Below are positions 1 through 13,100 of a stretch of 26,866 nucleotides of DNA, in pieces; position 1 is the first letter of the stretch; the number at the start of each line of letters is the position of its first letter. The stretch is from Acanthaster planci (taxonomy: Eukaryota > Echinodermata > Asteroidea > Valvatida > Acanthasteridae). The stretch spans positions 8,591 to 35,456 of the forward strand of contig NW_019091768.1 in the NCBI RefSeq assembly GCF_001949145.1. Direction: 5' to 3'. The position numbers and the translations under genes were made by a program. The notes under the pieces are model-generated. The model was not told the origin of the DNA and did not search any database. It saw only the letters and a list, made by a program, of their open reading frames with translations.

Positions 1-137
1 AGAATCTCTCATTGGGCGAACGCGACTCCCGTGAGTGTAAAGAGTTGGGCTTTCTGATGGATTGCTTAGGGTACACCGTAAGATGGTCGCTAAATCCGAT
101 GGGGGAGGACATAGCTGGGCTTACTAAAAATATACCA

Positions 138-427
138 AAATGAAGGACTCTTTGGGCACTACTCTAAAGCTGACAGGTAAAATTCATTGACTCCTGAATA
201 TTTCAGTCAGGTCTGCAGCCTTGGAAAAGAGCCCAGATTGTGCGGTGTTACGAAAGATTCTTTCGTTCCCGAAACCGGCACCATGCACGGCTGACCTCTT
301 TTCATCGCGCAGTGTCGCTCATCACTGTGGTAGTGGAGTGCTTTTGTCCCCGGTGGTAATCCGCTCGCTCGAAATGCCTTTTGTGCTGATCACGGTCTTT
401 TGTTATAAGGCCAAACTCTTTTGTCCC
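138..427 (+). mobile_element. Truncated piggyBac-like MITE relative (same interior as 5127-5719)
   Basis: The stretch with CAGTCAGGTCTGCAGCC, AGCCCAGATTGTGCGGTG, GGCTGACCTCTTTTCA and CGGTGGTAATCCGCT follows the interior of the element at 5127-5719 in the same order and orientation, with small gaps. Neither terminal inverted repeat nor a flanking TTAA is recognisable. On the right it runs into unrelated sequence (428-516) after CTTTTGTCC. I see it as an old, end-less copy. Confidence 0.6.
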
Positions 428-477
428 TGTATTTCTTCTTTTGTTGTGGTTCTGTTTCCCTTTGTGTTGTTTATTGT

Positions 478-516
478 AAATATACCTGAGAAATAATGAA
501 CGAAATGAAATGAAAC
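478..516 (+). repeat. LINE-like 3' tail
   Basis: AAATATACCTGAGAAATAATG followed by short GAAAT units resembles the microsatellite-like 3' ends of CR1/L2-type LINEs. It directly follows the truncated MITE-related sequence. No coding part of a LINE is visible beside it. Confidence 0.35.
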
Positions 517-1028
517 TAGGCTGCATAACCTCAACAGCAATTTCAAATGTTCGGGGGGGGAGGTACAGGCACGCGCTGGGGGAGGGGACTGAGCACGTAC
601 CTGCGTAGTTACGCCACTGACTCGAGTTTTAACAAAAGTCTCAAGTCAAAAATCTTCCAGCTAAAAGTGCTCCATTTTACGCTTCAGAACATCAAACCCC
701 ATCATTAGGAGATAAAACTGGAGTACTTCTTGTTTGCTTCCGAGATAAAGCCACTGCTAAAACGAAGACTAAATTTTGCTAATGGCTCCACTGACGGGAG
801 ATTGGGGGATCATTTAGACAGAAACCGTTGGCAAACCGTAAAGCCATGCATGCTTTAAGCTGTTGGAGAAGTCTGGGCACATGCGCACGTACACAAGCTA
901 CGTCTGCGCTGCGTAGATTATCAATTATTAGACCCGCATGTCAGGCAGGAGGTGATGACCGGCCCTGTCCTGTGTACGTGTCCTGTTGTGTTGCCGAGCC
1001 TGTACAGCACAACTGCTACAAGACCAAG

Positions 1029-1133
1029 ATGGCATCACTACGACCCACAACTTATCGGCGGATTTTGAAGCTTCTCCGCAACTTCAATCGAAATCCAACA
1101 CCGTCATCATTTCATAGATCGTTATCATTATCG
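1029..1133 (+). CDS. BCKDHA: BCKDHA exon 1: start codon and mitochondrial transit peptide (residues 1-35)
   Basis: The start ATG has a good context (A at -3, G at +4). The 35 residues begin [19 protein letters not shown]. They contain Arg, Lys, Ser and Thr but no Asp or Glu, as expected of a matrix-targeting leader. The exon ends in phase 0 before a GTAGGG donor at 1134, which matches the phase of exon 2, and the resulting total length fits the family. The reading frame is open further upstream, with an in-frame ATG at 846 that would add 61 residues. I prefer 1029 because it gives the usual length and a typical leader. No homology supports this exon, so it is inferred from frame, composition and fit. 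Confidence 0.62.
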
Positions 1134-4100
1134 GTAGGGCCTAGGCTAGTTAGTAGTTGTATTAATGATGTTGAGGAATTGCCTGTAGCCTACATCACGG
1201 CCTAGCAAAGCATGCCTAACGTTAGGCGAGCTCCCACGTAGGGCTGTAGTGGCTCTCTTTTACAATCTGTCTCTTAAAACTTATCTTTCGCCACTACACA
1301 GATAAGAGACAGATTGTAAAAGAGAGCCACTACAGCCCTATGTGTGGGGCTATCCTAGCCCCACTCGTGTGTCACAGACTCTCACTCCCGACCCATCCTT
1401 AGCCACACATCCGTATACGCAATTTCGTGTCGGCGTACTGAACATTTTTGGCGTGGACGCAATTTCTTTTGCATATGAACATGATCCTTGACCTTTCCGC
1501 TTTCTAAAAACCATTTATTGAATGATTTCACTCACGTTATTCAGTTATTTTTCAGTCGTTTTGCCTTTATCCATTCAATCTAACTGGCTCGCTCTCACAG
1601 TCACCATTTTAAAATAAGGTCGTTGAACTTTACGTCACTTGACCCCTAATCTTCTCGACGGCTGTTCCATGTCGAGACACATGTAATGCACAGACTGAGC
1701 GATAAGATACTACATGTACTAATGGGCTCTTCCAAAACTTTGGCAGCAGTTTAGATGTTTAATGTTTATATGTTTGATGACCATGCATGCAGCATGTTTG
1801 CCTGTGAATACAAAAAATCACAGGCCTGCGAGCTGCTTTGGCACAATGGATAGAGCTCACATGTAGAAACCATAGAGTAGAGGATGTAGGTCTATTCAAA
1901 TTGGAACAAACTTTGGAGAGAGTTCCACGTACAGGCAACACCTGATGCCTCTGTGCACAAACCTATAAGACTTGCCTGAAAAAAACCTCAAGTGCTTTCT
2001 AAGTAAATGTTTGGGAATTTTCCCAGCTAAATTTCACTGACATGTTATCACATTCTAATGGCTGTTATAACATTTTAAGGGAAAAGAAGTCTTGTCTATT
2101 TGTGGAACTCTTTCCTGCACTTTTATTTTATTTGATGATTTCATTTTTTTCCCTAATTCGTTGGTCTCGATGAGTTTTTGAATAAGGGAAGTAGGCCTGA
2201 AGTCTGAGTTTTCTTTGGATCTGATTTGTTTTCTTTTACTAATTTGTTTTAAGGATTTCTGAGAGGGGAAGATCCGAAATTTTTTTAGGTCTGATTCCCA
2301 CCCCAAGTATACATATCGCAATGATAATGTAAGCCTAGCACCAGCCTATTTGTCATATTTGTCAAACATGTATTGTCTACATGGGTTATTACTCACTAAT
2401 TAACTTTCATATTTGGCATGTTGGTGAAGTTCAAAGTGATTTGTAATCATTTAACAGTAGTGAATGTTAACATCCCTAATCCTTGCTCAGCACAATGTCT
2501 GCCAAGAGTTCCCTGAAGTAGGCGAGGACAAGCCCCTTTTCCCCGGAGCCAGCTCCACCTACACAGAGCAGCTCAGGTTCCTGGGAAGGGACGTCTATGA
2601 GCCCATTCCAGTCTACCGGGTGATGAACAAGATGGGCAAGATCATTGAGCCCAGCCAGGACCCGGGCCTTGACCAGGCGGTTGTGGAGAAGATGTACAAG
2701 AACATGACGACCCTCAATGCCATGGACAAAATCATGTACGAGTCACAGCGTCAGGTGGGTATTGTCCTCATCAAAACCCTGAAGTACATGTATCCACTAC
2801 CCAACTTTTCTTGAGAAGCGGTGTGCATTTGTCAAATGGTTTGTAAAGTTTATTTTCAGTCATTTGTGAGGCATTAAATGGTTTTGTTCACTGATGTCCT
2901 CAATTCTCATGTACTTAAAGTAGAGAAATGCAGTAGAACAAGTGTGATTGGTTGTGATTGGTACGTTTGGCAATTCTGATTGGTTCTTTCAGTTCCATGC
3001 CTACACTTGGAATTTGTGGCTGATGCTGCGTTACCCCAAATAAAATTTTCTTAGACTTTGTCCCTGAGGAAAGAGTTCCATAAGCAGATGCCAGTAATTA
3101 TTCACGACAGTGACCTGTTGACTATCAGAAAGCAAAAGCATGACCAGAAAAGTTCAATTTAGGGGGAAAATATCGAGTTGTTTACAAAGAATTTGTTTTT
3201 ACAAAGTCTCAAAGTGTAAATCCACAAAGTATCAAGTGGCATTTGTGCATGGAACTCTTTCTGTCCCTGTTTTAAGAGCTTTTGAAGTGGATATGCCTAT
3301 GTTTCTCATACCCTGAAAAGATACCCTGTCCATTTAAGGATACATGTGCATGCTATGACAAGTTTAGGAATTGAGCCATATTCACAAGATGGCCATATTG
3401 GATCAGGTTCCCTGAAGTCACTGTATTTGTTGAACTCTCTCAAATGGACAGATGCCTTACTATTTTCCAGAATAAGTGACATAGACTCAGTTTGACAATC
3501 ATATACTCCATTTTGGCAAACTAGGTGACATGCTGTTTTGCCCATAATGTGGAACTACCCATCTGAGCACCAGAAAGGCAAACTGTCATTTACTCAGGGC
3601 TATTGAATCATCTTTTGTTCCTACATGTACACTTGATATTAGTTCATAGAAAAGGTTTACAGGGATCAATTGCCTCACTTTTGATTCAAAATGGCCGAAG
3701 TATGAAGCAGGCCAATTAGGACAGTGTCAAGTATCATTGATGTTAAACTTCTTGTTCTCCACTTGTTACCCAGAATGCTGTGGAGACATCAAAAGGGTTT
3801 ATTCAGGGCAAGTGCAGTTTGCTGTGGGGATTGCTTCCAAAGTGTTTCTGTGTTTGCTCGAGTCTATTAAAAAGCTTGGTAACAAGAGAGCAGAGAGCTT
3901 GAATTGACATGTTGTAACAGTTTTTGAAGGAAAGTCTTTCAAAATCAGACCAATCAGATTGTAGCTCATAAAGCGTAATGAACTGATGTCAGCATTTTGT
4001 TCTTTGCTTGTTTCGAGCAGGGGAGAATTTCCTTCTACATGACAGCCTATGGAGAGGAAGGCACACATGTGGGCAGTGCAGCAGCACTGGATGACAGAGA

Positions 4101-7100
4101 CATAATATATGGCCAGTACAGAGAAGGAGGTAAGGTCAGAGGTTACATCAGAAAGCAATACTCTCCAACCGCAAGCATCCTTTGGACCAAAGCGGCGTGA
4201 TCAACAAATTTGGCCACTTTTGTTCTTAGTGTTGAATGCTGATGCATTCTGTAGACTTACAAGTGCCATGTTCCCATTAGATTTTTGGGTTTAAAGTGCA
4301 AAAAGAATTACCAAACTAAGTCAAATTGGAATTCACAGAAAATTGACATAACTCTAGCAATAGGTTTCACATCACAGTTCCCAGCAGATTTGGGGGTTGA
4401 AGTGGTAGCAGAAACTGTCTGTGGAAAGTAGTATTAGAGGGCCCCTGATTGAACCAACGCAAACAGTGCCACACCGTCACACTTTTGTGAGTGCCGTGTA
4501 AAATACTTCATCATGTGAAGAATGGTTCCCTGACCCCTTTGTGTGCACTGCACCAATACACACGTGCCCAAAAGGCTAATTTTTGTTGCAGTTTTTGTCT
4601 TCTGCCTGACGAATAGTGTGGAAGATTTAATCCAGATGGTTGGAAATATGACAGGTTTTGTGCCAGTAAAGCCAGTTTTGGTAGTGTGGAAGAAATGAAG
4701 GAAACTATCAGCTTGTATGTAACTGCATGAGCAACATGGTATCTGACTGAAGATACACTTCAGGCGGCTATGCTGTAGCACATTAGCCAGTCACATGGAC
4801 AATTAAAAAAAGTCCAAGTAGGAACGCGCAGAGGTTTCACCCAAAGGAATTAACAGGGAGTTGCAGTAAGGTTCTACAAGGGAACAGAAAAGAAAGTCCA
4901 TGAGAACATGGCTTGTCCTTGCTTTGCATGCCGTTGAATTCAGTTGGGTATCTGAGGAAAACTTGGAGGGATTTGGATGCCTGTGAAAAATGTTTGTCCA
5001 CTTTGTTGGGTACATTCAAACTGAAACAATTATTCAGATTTTGTACTTATAGATGAATGCCAGAATGCTATGTGATTAGGCAAAATGTTACTTTCCCCTT
5101 CTAACATCAATATACATGCGTATTAGCCACTTCACGCCGGTGGCAGTTATCAGTTATGATGATGCTGGGGTGGGATAATTATCCTTTTTTTCTGTTTTCA
5201 AAATTCTTTAAAAATTCCTATCTTCATTTACTGGAGACTTACACCCACACGAAGGACTGCTTGGTTTCTACACTTATCTGACAGACAACATCTATTGACG
5301 CTGGACTGTTTCAGCCAGGCCTGCCGCCTAGTAAAAAGAACCCAGATTTTGCAGTGTTACATAATTTTCTTTTGTTCACAAAACTGGCACAGTGTGCTGC
5401 TGACCTGTTTTCAATAGGGGCCAGATTAGCGTGCATCAATACTGTGTGGCTCATGGCCATGATGATGGTGGAGTACTTTTGTCCCAAGTGGTAATCCACT
5501 TGCACTAAATCCCCAAAACTGTGGCATACTGTTTCAAAACAAGGCTGGATTATCTCCACTATTGAGAGTGAAAAAATGTTGGTAATGTGCAACAGCGTGG
5601 TCTTTTGTCACCAGTACAGTCTTTTGTTACAAGGCCCAATTCCCTTTGTCCGATTTCTGACACCCTGGCCATTCGTATAAAAATATGTGTCTGTTACCAG
5701 AAACCCCGGAGGCAAGTGCTTAATGCCTGTTTCCAGTAAGCTTTATTTGGTATCGTACTTTCCCCTGTTAAATTCCTTGTGTGTAGGCGTATTGCTCTGG
5801 CGAGGTTTCCCCATGGAGAAAATGATGAATCAGTGCTATGGTAACAAGGATGATACTGGCAAAGGGAGACAGATGCCCGTGCATTATGGATCCAAGGAGC
5901 ATGGCTTCATGGCCATATCCTCCCCTCTTGCCACGCAGATGCCCCATGGTAGGTATCCTTTGTAGCCAACGGCTAACGGTGAAATACCAGATCATCAAAT
6001 CTGTTCCAGAATACTGTTGAAATTTGGATTTAAATTTTTTTCTTGAAACTTTTTCTTAAATAACTTTGTTGTGAAAATGTGTTTTCATTTTTCAACTTTC
6101 AATCTTGGTTTTGAGATTAGCAGAAAAGAAAAGGATGGTTTGTTACAGTAACAACATCCCTTTGGCTAAAGCACCTCTTGTGCTAAGGCTGAGTCAATTC
6201 GAATACTTCACTATTTGAATATTCAACCTTCAATTCTATCGAATATCCAAATATTCGGTCGTACAGCCCAGCAGATTGTTGATGAACAAAATCAGTCGCA
6301 AGAAGGCACACAATTGTACCTTATAATCACTATAATAGCTTCTCAATTCTAGAAATATTTCCAGCCATGATTTAGCGAGATTTAACAGATGAACAATACT
6401 TCTTGCCGTGTTGAAAATTTCTATTCCTTTTTAATTTTTTAAAGAATAATTTACTTTTGAATCACAGTCTGTAGCTGTTCGTTGAATCTGCTTGAAACAT
6501 GCTTCCATAGTGCGATTTTTCTCATTTAAATAAAAAAAATCATCCCTCTCCATGAATTTTTGCATTCAAATATTAAAATTTGGAAAATACTATTCGATAA
6601 TCGATTGAACATTTGTATAGTCAGCACAGCCCTAATATATGCACAGTTGTGGCATGGAGTATGCAAGGGAAACACGCATTCATGAATGTGTATGAACCCA
6701 TACAAACAGGCTGTGCACAAGATGCCTATCTCTTTGTCATTACTGAGACTAATCAGAGCACAAGAGTACTGTACACCGCGACAGCCCCCAGTAATGGCCA
6801 AATTATACGCCTGTAGCTGAAGTGCACCCTAATCGTTGACAGAAAGACAGGTGGTTACATGTGGGTTCTTGCACGCGTTGAGCTTGTACGCAAAGACCAT
6901 ACATGCCGGAATAAATTAGTTACACATACTCAGCATGCTCCGCGTCAAGCGCGCATATACTTGCATACCTCATGGCCCGCCTATGCAGTGAGTACTGCTG
7001 GGAGCAGATTGTGCCAACCAGAGCCTGATCAAATGTTTTGCAGGCTGTCAACAGAGTACATTAGATATAGTATTCTGAAGATATGTTACTTTGAAGTGGT

Positions 7101-10100
7101 ATTTGAAACAATTGTTGTTACTTGCAGAATGGAAGTCAAGTCCATCCCAAAAGTTTGTCACTTAGGAAGGCCATTGTCACATTTCACTGGCATAGTGTGA
7201 GACCTTAGACTGGCTGAATTGCGACAATCTCACAATTGACTGAACAACACTTCTAGTTATGAAAAAATGACCATTAGCCCTAACCCCCTAGGGTGTATGT
7301 AAAATCGTATTGAAATTGGAGGATTTAGGAGTGTTAGGGTTAGGAGACTTATTAAATGAAGAATTATGATGTGTGTGGCTTTTGTTCTAGCTGCTGGTGC
7401 TGCGTTTGCCCTGAAGCGGGCGGGGCTTGACATCTGTACCGTCTGCTATTTTGGTGATGGAGCAGCCAGTGAGGGTGACGCCCATGCAGCGCTGAACTTT
7501 GCCGCCACCTTAGACGCACCTTGTATATTTTTCTGGTAAATGCATTTCGTTATGTATAGTGCTGTGCGAAAAGATGATGGTACTTTGCTATTCAGTGACA
7601 CTTTATCTCTAGTGACTTGCAATATCGGTAACTCCTGGTTCGAGAATAAAAAGAATCTGGCCTTTTGATGTCCGATAAAGGTTTGATTGTGGGCGAATAT
7701 AAGAACATGAACAATTGTTCAGTTTACTTGTCAGTTGACTGGTGATGCGGGTAGAGGACTATTTTTTCAAATCCTCTTGGTAGCAGTAAAACTTCCTCCC
7801 ACGCACCTCACATTTTCCGAGCATTGATATACGGGGAAACCCTCCGACATGCTAGGAACACAACCAACGAGGAGGATTTTCAACACAAAGTCAAATCATT
7901 TTCGGAGAAACTACTCACTGGAGGGTACATACCAACAGAGATCGAACCAGTGACATCCAAAGTATCACGTGCCGAACGACCAAGGCTAATAAACAATACA
8001 AAGGACAAAACAAAAAGAAACAAGTCTTTGTTACCACCTACAACCCAACCATTAACCACCGTGATCTACATCAAGCAATAAGCAGATATTGGCACCTCAT
8101 TTAAAGAAATGCACTACTCTTGGAAATCTTTCCGGAAACTCCATTCGTTGCTTTAAAAAAAAAAAGAAAGAAAAACTAGTGAAAGTTAAACTACCGCAAA
8201 ACATAACAGAGCCCAACTCGATCTCCACTGACCCCGGGCTTCTACAAACGTCCAGAAGAACAAGATGAAACACTAAATATACTGCTCTCCCTACTTGAAG
8301 AAAAAACCGAAATAGAATAAAATGGCTGCCCTATAACAACCCAAAATATGCCTGCTCTTGGGTCACAAACTAAATCTCGAACCAATACGTACGATTCTGT
8401 CTCTGGAATCACCCATAATTCAACTAATGAGTCCCATACGAAGGAACGAAAGCATGCTATTGCTACCGAAAGGATTTTAAAAAATAGTCCTCTATTCGCA
8501 CCACCAGTCAACTGACAAGATAAACTGAACAATTGTTCTTTTGTCCACCCACAATCAAACTTTATCGGATATAAAAAAGCTAGATTCTTCTCATGCTCCA
8601 ACCAGGAATTATTGCAAGTCGCCAGAGATGAAGTATCACTGAATTGGAAAGTACCATCATCTTTTCACACACCCACACACACTATATATCATATTTGAAC
8701 TGTTTGTCGAAGGAGACCAATTTTAGGCTGTGTTTTTAATATATGTGAGCAATTGCAAAATCTGACTTGTTTAATGTCTGTACCACAGACTTGGGTTAGG
8801 CTAACTCATTGTTATAAATTATGCAGTCTGATCTACATGTACAAGTGATTGCTGCAACATAATCCTGCTCAAAGACACTACATGTACGCTTGAAGACCAT
8901 GTGCATTCTTGAAAAAGCAGGTCTGTCCCAACCCAAATCTGGCTTATCAGGATGGTGTTCATCCCCGGTTTACTTTCTTCTTGGCATGAAACAACTAGGA
9001 ATACATGTATTTCTATTCCCCACCGGATGGGATACCAGTCCTTCCCAGGTTACTAATGCAGGTACTGAATGGACCTCTGTACTGATGCCGCCACACTGTT
9101 TACATGTGTGCTTTCCTGTGCCAGTGCTCAGGCTACCCACTGGCTCCGTAGGAAAGTGCACATGTAAACAAAGTGTGACGCCACCACCACCTAGGCCTAT
9201 TGTACTCCTGGGTACAAGGGGGCAAGCAGGGATGAAGTGATTCTGGATAAAAGAAAAATAAAGTATGGATTCTTCTCACAATTCTGTGCAGCCGCAACAA
9301 TGGATATGCGATATCAACGCCAACGTCAGAGCAGTACAGAGGCGATGGAATTGGTAAGGGGAACTTGAACTTTTAGTAAAGGGCACTTGCTGTAGTAGTT
9401 GGTGGTGTAACCGATAGTTTCATGCATGCACCGATGTTGGTATTTGAGATTGAAAAATGGGTTTCAAACTGACACTTGTTTTTATAGAAAATTCATAGAT
9501 TAGAGTAAATATAAAACAGAGAGGAATTTATTTCACTTGTTATTCGTGTTAACTAAATAAACCTGAAAAGAAGACCTTTTATGTTTTTCGTTTGTGTGAG
9601 GAAGATTTAATATTCTGATGTCCCCAAAACTTTGTTGGCGTTAACCATTCACTGGTGATTGGAATCATGGGTTGGTCAAATTTAAGATCAATTTTAAAAT
9701 ATTGATGCTTTAAAAGATGCTGTTCCTTCGCTGTCATCTCTGTCATCTGAAATGTGCACTACCTTTGAAAATAGTTACATCCAGGGTGTTATAAATGGTT
9801 CATTTGCTTAATGGTGCTGTACCTCAATCCTAACAGCTTGCCGTGGTCCAGCCTATGGCATCACCAGTATTCGAGTTGATGGCAACGATGTCTTTGCTGT
9901 CTATAACGCCACAAAAGCTGCACGACAGATAGCAGTCACCGAGAGCAAGCCGGTCCTGATAGAGGCAATGACATACAGGTGAGCACCTCTCACCTGTTCC
10001 AAAAATAGGGCTTTTGGGGTTTTAAACACGCTTCAGTTGTTAACCAGCATCCTGGAAGGTTACCAAGGGTGAAGCCTCCCTTATTATATTTGTTGGTAGA

Positions 10101-13100
10101 ATAGGACGATTCACAATACAGTGCCCTACCAAAAAAGTTGTTACGGAAGTGTTACTTTCCAAGTTTCAGGGACAAAAGCATGGCCACCTTAGTGCAACTT
10201 GCATTTCATCGGATGTCAGAAGACAACTTGGGGATATTGTTGATAGATTGGGACATTCTATGCAATAGAAAGAAGAAAGGATTCTTTAAAACTGCTACTG
10301 ACACATTTTTTTCCTGACAAACATTGGGAATAATTCAAGTTGTCTGCAGGCAAATAGAATATGTTGACATTTCCCACAATGCACTGTGACAAGTGATCAT
10401 ACCCAGCCAACCTCTTGGTGGTGCTCTGTATTATAAATCATCCATATTGTCCGAGCAGCTGGGAGACAGTACCACCTGCTGTCAATTGGTGCCCATTCCT
10501 GTCTACTGGTTTTCAGATGATGGTCACCGCCCTTCTCTTACTGCCACACCTGTCCCATTCCCACCATTGTGCTATCTACAATCTTTTGAATCATGCACAT
10601 TTTCTGGGGAAGTCTTTTCTTCCTACATTAAAGCCCATCATGGTTCAACATAAGTTTTTATGGCCACAGCCTGTTGAAATTGGTCTCGTAGCATCCATGC
10701 AAATGGCCTGGGTTTTTGTCCCTTACAAAACCCGCTTGTACCTCAACCACTGCTCCAACTCAAATCAGTTTTCTACAAGTCAAGTCTCAAGTAATTTTCC
10801 AGTAGTCACGCCACAAGTCATTTTTGTCAGGTTAAATCATAGCCAAGTCGTAAATTCTGAGTCAGTTTTTCACGTTTGTCTAAAAACCATAATTGAAGTG
10901 GTACTTGTACACTTTCTGAGAAATCCTTTCTTGGCGTTGTCTGAGGAGTTTGCAAAGACAGCTCAAATTTGTCTGCCTCATTTACCCTGATACACTGGCA
11001 AATATTTAAAGTGGTTATTAACCACTTGCCGCCGGGGTTTCCGGTACCGGACACGTATTCTTTATACGAGTGGCCGGGGTGTCCGAAATCGGACAAAGGA
11101 AACCGGGCCTTGTAACAAAAGACCGTACTCGAAACAAAAGACCAGGCTGCTGGGCATTACCGATATTTTTTCACTCTCAATAGTGGAGATAATCCAGCCT
11201 TGTTTTGAAACAGTATACCACGGTTTTGGGCATTTAGCATGAGCGGATTACCACCGGGGACAAAAGCGTTCCACCACTGCAGGGATGAGCCACACAGCAC
11301 CGCTGCATGCTAATCTGGCCCCTATTGAAAAAAGGTCAGCAGCGCACTGTGCCTGGTTTGTGAACAAAAGAAAATTACATAACATTACATAACAGCACAC
11401 AATCTGGGCTCTTTTTACAAGGCTGCAGGCCTGGCTGAAATACTCAGGCATCAATAGATGTGTCTGTCAGACTAGAGTAGCGACCAGACAGTAATTTATA
11501 TGGGTGTAAACGTCCATTAATTGAAATGATGAAATTTTGAAGAATTTTGAAAAATGAAAATCTTGAAAAAGTCCCGATTATATGCACTGCATTTTTCAAG
11601 CCACCCGACAGCAAGTGGTTAATAAAGTGCTACTACAGACATGTCCGGTTTTGGTCACGTGCTCAAAGTGGGAAGAAGAGAGGACACTGTTATGGTCTTT
11701 GTGTGTCAACCAGGCAGTGTGCACCGCCCTGTTTGTCTCATCTCTGCTGATGAAGGTGCACTTCAACTCAGGGCAGACAGAAAGTCAAGATTTGTACCAC
11801 AGTTGATATCATGTGGGGCCCGGCGTAGAAACATCCTCAAATGGCCCGGCTGGCCAGCTGAACAGTTGCATTGAACAGATCCAGTGTCCCATGCAAACCA
11901 CCATGGTGATTGTTTATAAAGAATGGAGCTCTGTTATCGAAGGCTTGAAATGTATTACATCATCAACTTAGTTTTTGACCTCAAATTCACTTTTTTTTCG
12001 TGGTATGGCCTTCCAGCACATGATCGTCTGCATGCCTCATACGGCCAGACCAGCCCAGCTTGTGGACCCGGCACACTGCGCCGTACATACCGTGTGAAGC
12101 ATGCATGCCGTAGGCTTCCATTTGCAATACATAAATGTACGTGTATTTCATCCAACGTTTGTTGGATGATCATCTTAAAATGCTGCAGCACATGCTGTGC
12201 TGCGGCGGTCCGGGCTGCTAGTCAGCCCAGCCTGGCGAAATGTGCAGCAGCAACCCGGCCGGCACATGTGTACATGTAGATTGGTTTCAGCTGTGTCTGA
12301 AATGGGCCTCCAGAGTTGAGGCTTGGTCTATTTTGTCTGCAAGTTTTTCTAGTTTTGGATCACGAACACACACATGCAATGGACTCAACTACATGTGCAT
12401 AATTGGTTTTTACGTGACATAATGGGTTGGTCACTTGTGGTATGGGGGATGTGGTTGGTGAACTCGCTCTAGTGCTGTCGAAAAAGATGTGTCAAACTTT
12501 AAACAAAACAAGTCCTCCTTTTTAACTTCACCAGAATTCTTTTATAGAAAATGATTTTGTTAAATTAAGAAATACTTTGTCAGAAAATCTGCATATAATA
12601 GGATTTTTGTCATAAGAAATTTTGAGAGTAATTTCTGGGTTATAAAGTAGATGAACAATTGTGAGCATGAATAGGAGTGGTGAATGTGGTTCAAAACTCT
12701 CTTAAGTCACTGGGAGGAAAAGGTTAAAATATACTACCAATTAAATTATTGTAAATGAAACTATTATTACTGAAGTTTAGTTTTTCTCCGTGAACAGATT
12801 TTTGTAAACACAGACTATCTGATCAGGACCAGTTAAAATGTCTGTGGGTCAGCTAAAACCTAGGCCAGCTGGTCCTGCTGGCCCTGCTGGCCAGTTGAAA
12901 AAAAAAATTAAGGGCAAACACTGTTGATAGTGTCAGCAAGTCAAATTTATTCATGTCAAATTGCAAGTCACCCCAGTCCAAGTCAGTAACTCAAGTCAGC
13001 AACACCTGCTTCAACCACTTTTGCTCAGTCCAAACTGTTACCACTTGAAGAGAACTTGCCGATTGGGAATCTTGTATGAGTTTTTGCTTGTATTTGAAGC

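Larger units (their letters stand above)
1..1028. other. Upstream region of BCKDHA with old repeat and candidate promoter
   Basis: The first ~520 bases are repeat-derived (see 138-427 and 478-516). Bases 540-830 show nothing I recognise apart from a G-rich run near 553-560 and a CAAGTC-type stretch near 635-650. From about 830 the sequence is more CpG-rich and contains TGCGCA at about 883, the core of an NRF-1-like site. CAAGATGGC at the start codon resembles a YY1 motif. No TATA box is obvious. Reading frame 846-1028 is open into the BCKDHA start and could encode an N-terminal extension. Confidence 0.35.
7536..9291 (+). other. BCKDHA intron 5
   Basis: A phase-2 intron (GTAAAT...CAG). Most of it is the Penelope-like relic with inverted arms (7563-8670), followed by a smaller inverted repeat at 9088-9185. 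Confidence 0.65.

Noticed and set aside
828-1205. 125-codon open frame as a stand-alone gene
   Set aside because: Its start is a TTG, its first part has no recognisable domain, and the later part fits as BCKDHA exon 1, with codons after 1133 lying in intron 1.
8242-8601. 119-codon minus-strand frame within the Penelope-like region
   Set aside because: It spans part of the right inverted arm and part of the interior, and shows no reverse-transcriptase or nuclease motif on that strand.
8890-9240. Open frames on both strands near 9000-9200
   Set aside because: They arise from the inverted repeat at 9088-9185, which opens similar frames on both strands. No conserved domain.
10415-10990. 191-codon open frame, the longest in the window
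   Set aside because: It lies inside intron 7, has no family motif, contains CAAGTC-type repeat sequence and has uneven composition. It looks like a chance frame.
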